DNA of 19,159 nucleotides from Spirochaetota bacterium (lineage in GTDB: Bacteria > Spirochaetota > JAGLSM01): assembly GCA_023135745.1 (NCBI GenBank), contig JAGLSM010000003.1, positions 1 through 19,159 on the forward strand, in the 5' to 3' direction. Position 1 is the stretch's first letter, and the number at the start of each line of letters is the position of its first letter. The translations under genes were made by a program, and so were the position numbers. The notes beneath the pieces are model-generated. The model made no database searches and had not been told where the DNA came from. It saw only the letters and a list, made by a program, of their open reading frames with translations. Shown piece by piece: positions 1 to 7,570 of this stretch.

Positions 1-1
1 T

Positions 2-166
2 AAAGAAAATGCTGATGTATTGGGTGATTTAACAACAGCACATCAATTTGGAGTTGCGCTTGAGTTTGATTTCCTGAATTTCGGATATCTTTATAAACCA
101 ACCGAAAAAAGTGGTTTTCAGGATTATGAACATGGATTTGAATTTAAAATAAGAGGAAAGTTCTAA
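2..166 (+). CDS. C-terminal end of an outer-membrane beta-barrel-like protein (partial)
   Basis: An open frame runs in from the left edge and stops with TAA at 164-166, giving 54 C-terminal residues. They alternate hydrophobic/aromatic and polar residues (for example FGVALEFDFLNFGYLY and HGFEFKIRGKF) and end in phenylalanine, as expected for the last strands and terminal BamA-recognition signal of an outer-membrane beta-barrel. The pattern is compatible with PorV/UPF0164-like or FadL-like barrels. The C-terminus of a TamB-like protein, which often precedes bamA, is an alternative. Only 33 bases separate it from bamA, so the two may be co-transcribed. Family assignment is not possible from this fragment. 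Confidence 0.55.
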   Translation, partial: KENADVLGDLTTAHQFGVALEFDFLNFGYLYKPTEKSGFQDYEHGFEFKIRGKF

Positions 167-187
167 AAGGTTTGCTTCTACTATACC

Positions 188-193
188 AGGAGA
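188..193 (+). promoter_or_regulatory. ribosome binding site of bamA
   Basis: AGGAGA lies six bases before the ATG at 200 and supports that start, which also gives a clean signal peptide. Confidence 0.7.
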
Positions 194-199
194 TAATTA

Positions 200-2614
200 A
201 TGAAATTTTTTACCAGGATTATGTGCTTAGTAATGGTGATGCTTATTGTTCCGATAACAGCATCAGCGGTTCCCTTTGAGGGATTAACAATTGTCAAGAT
301 AGACTTAAAAGGTAATGTAAATACAGATTCAACTTTGATAAAAGCTCAGCTTTCAAGTAAGGAACACTACAAGTTTAAGTTGGCTACAGTATCAAAAGAT
401 GTTAAGGATCTGTATTTGCTTGGATTTTTCAGTGATATAAAGGTTGACGCGAAACGTATGGGAAGGGGGGTTGTCCTAACTTATATCTTTAAAGAATTTG
501 AAAAGGTTGAGAAGATAATCATCAAGGGAAACGACGAACTTTCTCAGAGTACTGTAAAAGAGATAATGACTATAAAAAAGGATTCAGTCTATAGCCTTAC
601 TCTATTAAATAAAAATATCGAAAACATTATAAAAAAATATAAAAAAGAAGGTTATATCAACGCGAAGATAAAACATTCGATTAAGATGAATCGTAAGACG
701 AGAAAAGTATCAATACTGCTTAATATAAATGAAGGTAAAAAAATAGTTATAGAAAAAATTATTATTGTCGGAGCAAAACAGCTTGATTCGGGTTCTGTTA
801 AGGGCGCTATTGAGGATACACATGAGTCAGGATTTTTCAGAAGCGGTATTCTTGACGAAAAGAGCCTTGAAAAAGACAAAAAAAGAATAGAGAAGTATTA
901 TCACGATAGAGGCTTCATCAATATGAAGATTCTAAGTGTAAACAGAGTTGTCCGGAAGATAAAACCTAATAAACCGGAAAAAGCAATTTTTCTATATATT
1001 AAGGTATATGAAGGGCAGCGGTACAAGCTCAATCAAATTACAATACAGGGAAACCGCGTATTTAAAACAGATAAAATTTTAAAAAATGTTTTCCAGTTAA
1101 AAAAAGGTAATTTTTTTAACGAGACTCAGTATCAAAAAGATATTTTTACTATTAGAAGAATATATCAGGAGAGAGGTTATATATTTTCCAGTATTGTTCC
1201 AATTAAGAATATCGATAAAAGGAACCTTCAAGTAAATATAAGTATCAAGATATATGAGTCGGAAAAAGCTCATGTTGAAAACATCAAAGTTAAAGGCGCG
1301 TTAAGAACAAAAAACTATGTTATAGACAGGGAAATAAGGATCAAGGAAGGTGAGGTTTTTAACCGGAATAAGATTGTGAGAAGTCAGGAGAGACTATACC
1401 ACCTAAGATTTTTTAAAGATGTTAATATTGATATTGAACCAGGCAGTACTGAGGGACTTATGAATCTTATTTTCTCATTAAAAGAGGATCGTACCGGAAT
1501 GATTACTCTTGGAGCAGGTTACGGTACAGCTTCAGGCATGTCGGGATACTTACAGATTCAGGAAATAAATTTTCTTGGGGAAGCTCTGAAAATACACGCG
1601 AGAGGAGAACTCGGTCAAAAGCGCAACCGTATTGAAATTGGGTTTGATACTCCATGGTTATTTAAATACGCTCCTACATCTCTTGGTGTATCCCTTTCTT
1701 ATAATGATTATAACAATACAACAATATCCGAATCTTTAATAAATACCAATGTTTCGGAGCATATGAAGGGTGACGGGTACAGTTATAATCAAAAGTCTTT
1801 TCAGCTCCAGTTTCGATTGGGACGTACTGTTTCGGAGTATTGGCGGGTATTTGGTTCATATACCTTCGCGACAAAGAGGAACTCTGATGAAAACTTTGTA
1901 TTATTCACAGAAGAGGAGGCAACAGCTCAGGGTAATTCCTATCTGGAAGATATAAATGAATTAGAAGACTTTTTAACCAGGGGCTGGTATCAGACAAGCA
2001 GTGTCAGGATAGGCGCAGTAATGGACAGCAGGAATGATTCCATTGCTCCATCAAGCGGTTCTCTTTTCAGACAGTTTCTTACTTATACAGGCGGGTTTCT
2101 AGGCGGGTATTCGCAATTCATAGAGTCTGTTTCTGATCTTTCTATTTATTTTCCGCTTCCGGCGAATTTTGTTCTCGCGATTAATGGTAAGGTAGGATTC
2201 CTGTTTGACCAGTTTGACAGAAATGCCAATATTGATGCTATTGATAAGCTTCAGTTTGATGGAATGACAGAACTTCGAGGGTGGAACGAGGAGTACGAAG
2301 CTACGGGGCGCGGCAAGGTGGGCGCTTCAGTGGAGATTAGATATCCTTTGAGTAAGAGGGTTCTTTCAAGTGTTTTATTTTGTGATATGGGAAAAATCTG
2401 GAGTGACTGGAAGCAGGTCTCTTTTAATCTGAAAGAATTCAAATACAGTATAGGGTTTGGATTCCGTCTTGAGATACCGATGCTTCCGATACGGTTGTAT
2501 ATGGCAAAGAGATTTGATTATGATGAATCAGGAGTCTTCAGATGGTCTAAAGATGGGGATGACGGCTTTTTCCGTAAATGGGAATTTGTTTTTTCTGTTG
2601 CCGGTTTATTTTAA
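200..2614 (+). CDS. bamA: Outer membrane protein assembly factor BamA (Omp85)
   Basis: This is the core of the BAM machine, which folds and inserts beta-barrel proteins into the outer membrane. The 804-residue protein has a signal peptide (about 1-23, cleavage after ASA). Five POTRA repeats lie at about 28-98, 101-178, 181-270, 275-354 and 358-430; most begin with the typical I-x-I-K/x-G-N/A pattern (IIIKGN, IIIVGA, ITIQGN, IKVKGA). The barrel runs from about 432 to 804 and ends in F. The DSRND segment (609-613) is typical of the family barrel. The conserved loop-6 VRGF motif appears here as LRGW (692-695), keeping the arginine. The length matches the family norm. Downstream skp and lpxD follow the bamA-skp-lpxD-fabZ-lpxA order known from many diderms, which makes bamA much more likely than tamA. 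Confidence 0.95.
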   Translation: MKFFTRIMCLVMVMLIVPITASAVPFEGLTIVKIDLKGNVNTDSTLIKAQLSSKEHYKFKLATVSKDVKDLYLLGFFSDIKVDAKRMGRGVVLTYIFKEFEKVEKIIIKGNDELSQSTVKEIMTIKKDSVYSLTLLNKNIENIIKKYKKEGYINAKIKHSIKMNRKTRKVSILLNINEGKKIVIEKIIIVGAKQLDSGSVKGAIEDTHESGFFRSGILDEKSLEKDKKRIEKYYHDRGFINMKILSVNRVVRKIKPNKPEKAIFLYIKVYEGQRYKLNQITIQGNRVFKTDKILKNVFQLKKGNFFNETQYQKDIFTIRRIYQERGYIFSSIVPIKNIDKRNLQVNISIKIYESEKAHVENIKVKGALRTKNYVIDREIRIKEGEVFNRNKIVRSQERLYHLRFFKDVNIDIEPGSTEGLMNLIFSLKEDRTGMITLGAGYGTASGMSGYLQIQEINFLGEALKIHARGELGQKRNRIEIGFDTPWLFKYAPTSLGVSLSYNDYNNTTISESLINTNVSEHMKGDGYSYNQKSFQLQFRLGRTVSEYWRVFGSYTFATKRNSDENFVLFTEEEATAQGNSYLEDINELEDFLTRGWYQTSSVRIGAVMDSRNDSIAPSSGSLFRQFLTYTGGFLGGYSQFIESVSDLSIYFPLPANFVLAINGKVGFLFDQFDRNANIDAIDKLQFDGMTELRGWNEEYEATGRGKVGASVEIRYPLSKRVLSSVLFCDMGKIWSDWKQVSFNLKEFKYSIGFGFRLEIPMLPIRLYMAKRFDYDESGVFRWSKDGDDGFFRKWEFVFSVAGLF

Positions 2615-2660
2615 AAATCATTATTTTTACTAGTCAAGAAATGAATGTGGAGAAATTAGC

Positions 2661-3209
2661 ATGAAATATTTTATTGTAATTTTTATTTTAATAATGTTTG
2701 TGAGTTTGGTTTATCCTATAACAACTTCTTCTTCAGCATTAAAGCATATTATCAAAATTGGGGTAGTAAACATTGAAAAGGTTTTCAGTGAATATGCGGC
2801 AAAAAGTAAGGCGGCATATGGACTGAGAAAGAAAAAAGCTGAATTTGCAAAAGAAATAAAAAAAGAGCTGGTTCTTATAAAGAAGATGGAAAAAGAATTC
2901 AAGGAACAGAGAAGCGATCTTTCTGATAGTGAAAAAAGACGAAGGATGTCTGAAATTGAATTTAAAAAAGAAGAGCTTACAAATCTGATTGCAAGAAGAA
3001 ACAAACAACTTTCGAGGGAAGAAAAAAAGCTTTCAAGCCCAATCTTGAAAGAAATAAAAGCTGCGATAAGGATAGTCGCGAATAGAGAGGGTGTTAAGCT
3101 TGTGCTCGACAGCCGTTCATATGTTCTGTACTATGACAGAACACTTGATTTAACCGATAAGGTTGTACGCCGTATTCGTCTTATAATTATGCAAAAAAGA
3201 AAATATTAG
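2661..3209 (+). CDS. skp: Skp/OmpH-family periplasmic chaperone
   Basis: This 182-residue protein has an N-terminal hydrophobic signal segment (about 1-25). After it come the family's opening strand, IKIGVVNIEKVFSEY (about 32-46), a long lysine/glutamate-rich coiled coil (about 47-130), and a closing region with VKLVLDSRSYVLYY (about 144-157). Skp trimers hold unfolded outer-membrane proteins between their coiled-coil arms and pass them to BamA. The very basic composition is normal for the family. The ATG at 2661 is preceded by GGAGA at 2649-2653. The gene lies 46 bases after bamA and directly before lpxD, the standard setting. Similarity is recognised from architecture and motif rather than strict residue conservation, as usual for Skp. 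Confidence 0.88.
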   Translation: MKYFIVIFILIMFVSLVYPITTSSSALKHIIKIGVVNIEKVFSEYAAKSKAAYGLRKKKAEFAKEIKKELVLIKKMEKEFKEQRSDLSDSEKRRRMSEIEFKKEELTNLIARRNKQLSREEKKLSSPILKEIKAAIRIVANREGVKLVLDSRSYVLYYDRTLDLTDKVVRRIRLIIMQKRKY

Positions 3210-3218
3210 GGACAATTC

Positions 3219-4202
3219 TTGGAAATAAATGGAAAGGAACTGGCATTACGTCTTGGGGGAAGAGTCATTGGTGATGATTCTTTGATCATACGCGGGGTTG
3301 GTTCGTTAAATGCTTCAAAAGCTGATGAAATAATTTATGCTTCCGGAAGAAAAAATTTTCATAAAGCTGCATCCGGTAATTGCGGCGTTATTCTGACAAA
3401 AAAAGCTTTTTCAGATAATGACAAGGTTCTTATCATTGTTGATGATCCCCGCAGTGCCTTTGTTAAATGCCTTATGATTTTTCAACATGTCAATACATAT
3501 TCAGGAACTGTTTCTGAAAGGGCGATTGTTTCAGATACAGCGCAGATCTCCAAAAATGTTACAATAATGCAGTCCGTCAATATAATGGAAAATGTTTCTA
3601 TTGGAGAAGGCTCAGTCTTATATCCTGGAGTATTTATCGGAAATAATGTTAAAATTGGAAAAAACTGTCTAATACACCCTAATGTTGTAATAGGGGAGAG
3701 ATGTGCTCTTGGGGACAATGTTCTCATACATGCCGGAGTAGTAATCGGAGCGGATGGTTTTGGCTTTGCCGAAGGTCCGGATGGCAAACAGCTTAAAATT
3801 CCTCAGATCGGCGCAGTAGTAGTTGAAGATGATGTTGAAATAGGAGCAAATACTACAATAGACAGGGCGACTTCAGATGTGACCTTAATTGGGTCCGGTA
3901 CAAAAATAGACAACCTGGTTCAGATAGCGCATAATGTAAGAATTGGAAAAAACAATATAATTGCTGCTCAGACAGCTATCGGTGGAAGTACAGTAACAGG
4001 AGATAATTGTATATTTGCCGGACAGGTTGGAGTTGCTGATCATTGTGTTATCAAAGACCGTGTAACAATTGCGGCCAAATCAGGGGTTCAGTCAAAGGAA
4101 ATGGAAGAAGGTAAAACCTATTTCGGAATTCCCGCGAGAGAGATACATGAGATGAGACGGATTCTTGCTGCGACAAGAAAACTTGCTGAAAAAAAACACT
4201 AA
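3219..4202 (+). CDS. lpxD: UDP-3-O-(3-hydroxyacyl)glucosamine N-acyltransferase LpxD
   Basis: LpxD adds the amide-linked 3-hydroxyacyl chain to UDP-3-O-acylglucosamine from hydroxyacyl-ACP, the third step of lipid A synthesis, in the cytosol. The 327-residue protein has an N-terminal uridine-binding domain (about 1-100). A left-handed parallel beta-helix follows, made of hexapeptide repeats (about 100-290: [25 protein letters not shown] and others), and then a short C-terminal helix. ADGFGFA (178-184) and QIAHNV with the catalytic His238 (E. coli His239) are intact. The start is TTG at 3219. AGGG at 3208-3211 serves as the ribosome site and overlaps the skp stop codon, so the two genes are probably translationally coupled. 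Confidence 0.95.
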   Translation: MEINGKELALRLGGRVIGDDSLIIRGVGSLNASKADEIIYASGRKNFHKAASGNCGVILTKKAFSDNDKVLIIVDDPRSAFVKCLMIFQHVNTYSGTVSERAIVSDTAQISKNVTIMQSVNIMENVSIGEGSVLYPGVFIGNNVKIGKNCLIHPNVVIGERCALGDNVLIHAGVVIGADGFGFAEGPDGKQLKIPQIGAVVVEDDVEIGANTTIDRATSDVTLIGSGTKIDNLVQIAHNVRIGKNNIIAAQTAIGGSTVTGDNCIFAGQVGVADHCVIKDRVTIAAKSGVQSKEMEEGKTYFGIPAREIHEMRRILAATRKLAEKKH

Positions 4203-4297
4203 ATAACTTCTTTAATATTTCCATTTTCATTAAGCTGAATATTTATTATTCTTACTATTCCTGAAATTTAAAATGTTAAACTCCGGAGGTTTTTAAA

Positions 4298-4747
4298 ATG
4301 GGAAAACAAATAGATGTAAATGGAGTAATGGATTTAATTCCTCATAGATATCCCTTTTTACTAGTGGACAAGATTCTTGATTGGGATGAGAAGAATATAA
4401 CAGGTCAAAAGAATGTCAGTATTAATGAACCTTTTTTCCAGGGACATTTTCCGGGGCATCCAATTATGCCGGGGGTCTTGATTGTCGAAGGTATGGCTCA
4501 ATGCGCGGGATGTCTTATTTTTCAAAATATTTCTGACCGCCATAAAAAGGTTGTTTATTTTGCCGGCATGGATAAAGTCCGTTTCAAGGCTCCCGTATTT
4601 CCCGGTGATGTAATAACCTATAAAATTGAAATTACAAGATTTAACGGAAGAATCTGCAAGATGTCAGGATCCGCTTTTGTTGATGACAAACTTGTATGCA
4701 GTGCTGACATGATGGCTGCTTTGGTTGACAAAGAAGAATCTAAATAA
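4298..4747 (+). CDS. fabZ: (3R)-hydroxyacyl-ACP dehydratase FabZ
   Basis: FabZ dehydrates 3-hydroxyacyl-ACP to trans-2-enoyl-ACP in type II fatty-acid elongation. It competes with LpxA and LpxD for the same hydroxyacyl-ACP pool, which explains its place between their genes. The 149-residue hot-dog-fold protein has the [13 protein letters not shown] opening, the catalytic His50 in [13 protein letters not shown] and Glu64 in EGMAQ, and the later [12 protein letters not shown] segment. It is a stand-alone enzyme, not fused to LpxC as in Bacteroidetes. CGGAGG at 4284-4289 is a strong ribosome site eight bases before the ATG. The 95-base gap after lpxD is AT-rich; I see no convincing promoter or terminator in it. 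Confidence 0.96.
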   Translation: MGKQIDVNGVMDLIPHRYPFLLVDKILDWDEKNITGQKNVSINEPFFQGHFPGHPIMPGVLIVEGMAQCAGCLIFQNISDRHKKVVYFAGMDKVRFKAPVFPGDVITYKIEITRFNGRICKMSGSAFVDDKLVCSADMMAALVDKEESK

Positions 4748-4782
4748 ATCAGTTTTTATAAATCATGCAATAAGGAAAATAA

Positions 4783-5568
4783 TTGGTACATATACATCCT
4801 ACTGCCATTGTTGATAAAAATGCCGTGATTGAAGACGGGGTTGAGATAGGTCCTTTTGCAATTATTGAAGGAAATGTGAAAATAGGCAGAAATACAAAAA
4901 TATACCAGTCAGTATATATAACAGGGTATACAGATATAGGTGAAAATTGTATAATCCATCCATTCTGCTGTATAGGACACATTCCGCAGGATTTTGCTTT
5001 TAACAGGTCTTGTGTCTCATATGTGAAGGTAGGCGATAATTGTGAATTCAGAGAGGGCGTTACTATTCACAGGGGTACTGTCGCACAGAGTGAGACAATA
5101 ATAAAAAATAATGTTTATCTTATGGCTTACGCGCATATTGCTCATAATTGTTTTATCGACGAGGGCGTTGTTATTGCCAATAGTACTCTTCTGGCAGGAT
5201 ATACAAAAATTTTTAAAAAGGCATTTTTATCCGGAAATATATCGGTGCACCAGCACGTCCATATCGGACAGTATGCCATGATAAGCGCTTCATCATTTTT
5301 AACAAAGGATGTTCCTCCGTTTTGTATAGCACAAAAGGTTCCTGCAGTTGTATCCGGATTGAATATTGTCGGCCTTAGAAGAGGCGGCTATTCTCAGGAG
5401 AAGAGGACTGAAATAACACGTCTTTTTAAAAAGATATACAGGTCTAACTACAATACTTCACAGGCTGTTTCAAAGCTGTCTGCTATCGATTCAGAAGAAG
5501 CAAGGATTTTTGTGGAATTTATAAAAGATTCAAAAAGAGGGCTTACCCGCTACAGAGATATTAAATAA
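4783..5568 (+). CDS. lpxA: Acyl-ACP--UDP-N-acetylglucosamine O-acyltransferase LpxA
   Basis: LpxA transfers a 3-hydroxyacyl chain from ACP to the 3-position of UDP-GlcNAc, the first step of lipid A synthesis. The 261-residue protein has the hexapeptide-repeat beta-helix (about 1-185) and the C-terminal helical domain ending RGLTRYRDIK. EGVTIHRGT (91-99) and AHIAHNC, containing His118 and the catalytic His121 (E. coli His125), are intact. Ala169 aligns with E. coli Gly173, the hydrocarbon-ruler position that sets acyl length. The TTG start at 4783 has AAGGAA at 4772-4777. The lpxD-fabZ-lpxA order is classical, but lpxB does not follow; ruvX does. Confidence 0.96.
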   Translation: MVHIHPTAIVDKNAVIEDGVEIGPFAIIEGNVKIGRNTKIYQSVYITGYTDIGENCIIHPFCCIGHIPQDFAFNRSCVSYVKVGDNCEFREGVTIHRGTVAQSETIIKNNVYLMAYAHIAHNCFIDEGVVIANSTLLAGYTKIFKKAFLSGNISVHQHVHIGQYAMISASSFLTKDVPPFCIAQKVPAVVSGLNIVGLRRGGYSQEKRTEITRLFKKIYRSNYNTSQAVSKLSAIDSEEARIFVEFIKDSKRGLTRYRDIK

Positions 5569-5603
5569 AAAATGGAGTCTTGCTGAGAAACCGGAGATCT
5601 AAA

Positions 5604-6017
5604 TTGTATATTGGTATCGATTATGGAAAATCCAGAGTAGGTATCGCGAAAAGTGACAGTACAAATACGCTCGCGACTCCTCTGGATGTAATCTCGGTCA
5701 AAAAAGGGTTTAATGTTTTATTTGAGAGGATTAAGGACGTTCTGAAAAAGGAAGGTATTGCTGAAGGTTTTGTGATAGGCAACCCCGGTGAAGAAGATCC
5801 GAGAGCGGCAATACTTTTTGAAGATATCAGGGTTTTTGCGGAGATATTGACAGGGGAATTCGGTATTCCTGTTTATTATTTTGATGAGCAGTTTACAAGC
5901 CGTCAGGCTTTTGATCTTCTCTTACAGGGCGGAAGCGGAAGGAAAAAGAGAAAACAGATGCTTGATGCGGCTTCGGCCTCACTTATCCTTCAGGGGTTTT
6001 TAGATTCAATGCAATGA
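5604..6017 (+). CDS. ruvX: RuvX/YqgF family putative Holliday junction resolvase / pre-16S rRNA nuclease
   Basis: This is an RNase H-fold protein of the YqgF/RuvX family, linked to 16S rRNA 5' end maturation and Holliday junction processing. The start TTG at 5604 is chosen because CGGAGA (5592-5597) sits six bases upstream and gives MYIGIDYGKSRVGIA, the family N-terminus, with 137 residues (E. coli 138). An upstream TTG at 5580 would add eight basic residues, but its GGAG is only two bases away. The acidic residues in GIDYG, FDEQFTSRQA and LDAASAS match the catalytic set. The usual VGLPLNMDG segment is altered to VIGNPGEEDP. The gene follows lpxA by 35 bases and probably belongs to the same transcript. 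Confidence 0.88.
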   Translation: MYIGIDYGKSRVGIAKSDSTNTLATPLDVISVKKGFNVLFERIKDVLKKEGIAEGFVIGNPGEEDPRAAILFEDIRVFAEILTGEFGIPVYYFDEQFTSRQAFDLLLQGGSGRKKRKQMLDAASASLILQGFLDSMQ

Positions 6018-6019
6018 GG

Positions 6020-6070
6020 TGTTGCAAAAAATACACAGGTGCCTGTTTTTTATGAAGGCTTTATGCAACA
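6020..6070 (+). other. Structured intergenic region after ruvX (nested inverted repeats, possible weak terminator)
   Basis: TGTTGCA (6020-6026) and TGCAACA (6064-6070) form a perfect 7-bp inverted repeat. Inside it ACAGG (6035-6039) and CCTGT (6042-6046) face each other across two bases and run into six T (6046-6051), with an A-run before. This resembles a weak intrinsic terminator for the ruvX transcript, but the GC stem is short. Function is inferred. Confidence 0.4.
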
Positions 6071-6160
6071 TAGGTCTTTTATTTGCTCAACATATTTTCT
6101 AACTTATTGAATACTTATGATTTAGAAAAGTATTTTAAATGATCAATCTGGTACGAATAT

Positions 6161-6169
6161 TGCTATATA
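6161..6169 (+). promoter_or_regulatory. Candidate extended -10 promoter of lpxC
   Basis: TGCTATATA is an extended -10 element (TGn followed by TATATA) about 26 bases before the lpxC ATG. It would give a leader of roughly 19-20 bases that still includes the GAGGGA ribosome site at 6185-6190. No good -35 box is visible at the matching distance, which extended -10 promoters can tolerate. A promoter is also expected here because a 177-base gap separates lpxC from ruvX. Confidence 0.4.
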
Positions 6170-6194
6170 GTGGGTAATTATTAAGAGGGAATCA

Positions 6195-7097
6195 ATGAAG
6201 CAATCAACGATAAACAGAGAGGTTTCCAGTTCCGGAATTGCCCTTCACTCAGGAGAAAGATCACAAATAATTTTTAAACCTGCGCCCGATGATTATGGTG
6301 TAGTTTTTTTCAGGTCTGATATAAAGCCCAAGGTTCCTATTCCTGCTAACTGGAAATATGTTACAGATACAGTTAATAAAGTTGCAATTGGAAGAGAAGG
6401 GATTGAGCTAAAGACAGTAGAGCATGTGCTATCAGCTCTCTATGGACTTGGTGTGGACAACTGTATTGTTGAAATAAATAACATAGAGCCCCCAAATTTT
6501 GACGGGAGTTCCAAGCATTATGTAGATCTTATACTTGAAGTAGGTCTAAAAGAGCAGGAACAGGACAGGAAGTATTTTGAAATACCTCATCCGATATGGA
6601 TGGAGGATGAAGATAAATATCTTATTATCCTTCCTTCAGATGACTATAGAGTCTCATGTTCAATTGAGTTCAACCATAATATAATTCAGAAACAATCATG
6701 TCATCTGAGTATAACAAATGACGTATATCTCAACGAAATCGCAGGTGCACGTACTTTCGGCTTTTGGAAGGATGTCAGCCGTATGTGGGAAAGCGGACTT
6801 GCTCTGGGCGGTTCTTTTAATTCGGCGCTTGTTTATGATAATGATGGGATATTAAATGAGTCGCTGAGGTTTGATGATGAGTGCGTCCGTCATAAAATAC
6901 TTGATCTTATAGGCGATTTTGCCCTCTTGGGACGTCAAATTAAGGGTCATGTAATAGCCTATAAGAGCGGGCATGCGCTTCATGTTTCACTCGTAGAAAA
7001 AATGGGACATATAATTGAAAACAACCTGTTTTCTCATGAAATTAGAGAGAAGGAAGAGGGCCGGTTTAAAAGCTTCAGAAAACGCATGGCATTCTAA
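6195..7097 (+). CDS. lpxC: UDP-3-O-acyl-N-acetylglucosamine deacetylase LpxC
   Basis: LpxC is the zinc-dependent deacetylase that commits UDP-3-O-acyl-GlcNAc to lipid A synthesis. The 300-residue protein shows the full signature: Glu76-His77 in TVEHVLSAL (E. coli Glu78/His79), ARTFGF (185-190), and the zinc ligands His233 and Asp237 in HKILDLIGD (E. coli His238/Asp242). It also has GHVIAYKSGHALH with His260 (E. coli His265). It is not fused to FabZ. The ATG at 6195 follows GAGGGA and gives the expected N-terminus, where SSSGIALHSGE matches the family GVGLHSG. The gene stands apart from lpxD-fabZ-lpxA, with its own likely promoter and hairpin region upstream. Confidence 0.95.
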   Translation: MKQSTINREVSSSGIALHSGERSQIIFKPAPDDYGVVFFRSDIKPKVPIPANWKYVTDTVNKVAIGREGIELKTVEHVLSALYGLGVDNCIVEINNIEPPNFDGSSKHYVDLILEVGLKEQEQDRKYFEIPHPIWMEDEDKYLIILPSDDYRVSCSIEFNHNIIQKQSCHLSITNDVYLNEIAGARTFGFWKDVSRMWESGLALGGSFNSALVYDNDGILNESLRFDDECVRHKILDLIGDFALLGRQIKGHVIAYKSGHALHVSLVEKMGHIIENNLFSHEIREKEEGRFKSFRKRMAF

Positions 7098-7113
7098 CTT
7101 TAAAAAAATTCAT

Positions 7114-7569
7114 ATGCTCAGATTAAAAACGCTGTTATCGTTAATATTTTTTGTGTTACTGTTTATTTTAAATATGTCTCCTAAAACACAAAAGGTATAT
7201 CCTCTTTATTTTGGAAATAAAAAAATCATGGTTGAATTGGCGATTACATGGCCGCAACGGGCGCGAGGGCTTATGTACAGGCCGCTTCTGGATAAGGACA
7301 GAGGTATGCTCTTTGTTTTTAACAGGAATTCCAGGCACTGCTTCTGGATGAAAAATACAAAAATACCTTTATCAATCGCTTTTATAGATAAGGGTTTAAA
7401 GATAATAAAAATAGCAGATATGAAACCCTATGATTTATCAAGGACATGTTCAGGCGGTAAATGTATGTTTGCGCTTGAAGTCAATAAAGGGTGGTTCAGA
7501 AAAAATGGGATTACTGAAGGAATGAGAGTTCGTTTAAGTAATTCTATAAAAATGAAGCTGAGAGACTAG
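7114..7569 (+). CDS. Exported DUF192 family protein
   Basis: This 151-residue protein has an N-terminal hydrophobic segment (MLRLKTLLSLIFFVLLFIL), most likely a signal peptide or membrane anchor. A complete DUF192 domain follows, with the hallmarks ARGLMYRPLLDKDRGMLFVF (about 55-74) and CFWMKNTKIPLSIAFID (about 80-96) and a Cys-containing SGGKCMFALEV segment. The biochemical function of DUF192 is not established. The frame remains open upstream to a TTG at 7015 inside lpxC, but the ATG at 7114 gives the signal peptide directly. No good ribosome site precedes that ATG, so translation may depend on ribosomes ending lpxC 16 bases before. It meets fabH tail-to-tail with a single base between stop codons. 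Confidence 0.82.
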   Translation: MLRLKTLLSLIFFVLLFILNMSPKTQKVYPLYFGNKKIMVELAITWPQRARGLMYRPLLDKDRGMLFVFNRNSRHCFWMKNTKIPLSIAFIDKGLKIIKIADMKPYDLSRTCSGGKCMFALEVNKGWFRKNGITEGMRVRLSNSIKMKLRD

Positions 7570-7570
7570 T

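Noticed and set aside
2711..3004. 97-codon and overlapping 89-codon open frames on the - strand inside skp
   Set aside because: Their Phe/Ser/Leu-rich composition is the complement of the Lys/Glu-rich coiled coil of skp; no independent evidence.
7015..7113. Upstream TTG start for the DUF192 protein inside lpxC
   Set aside because: It adds 33 basic residues before an otherwise well-placed signal peptide; the ATG at 7114 is the better start.
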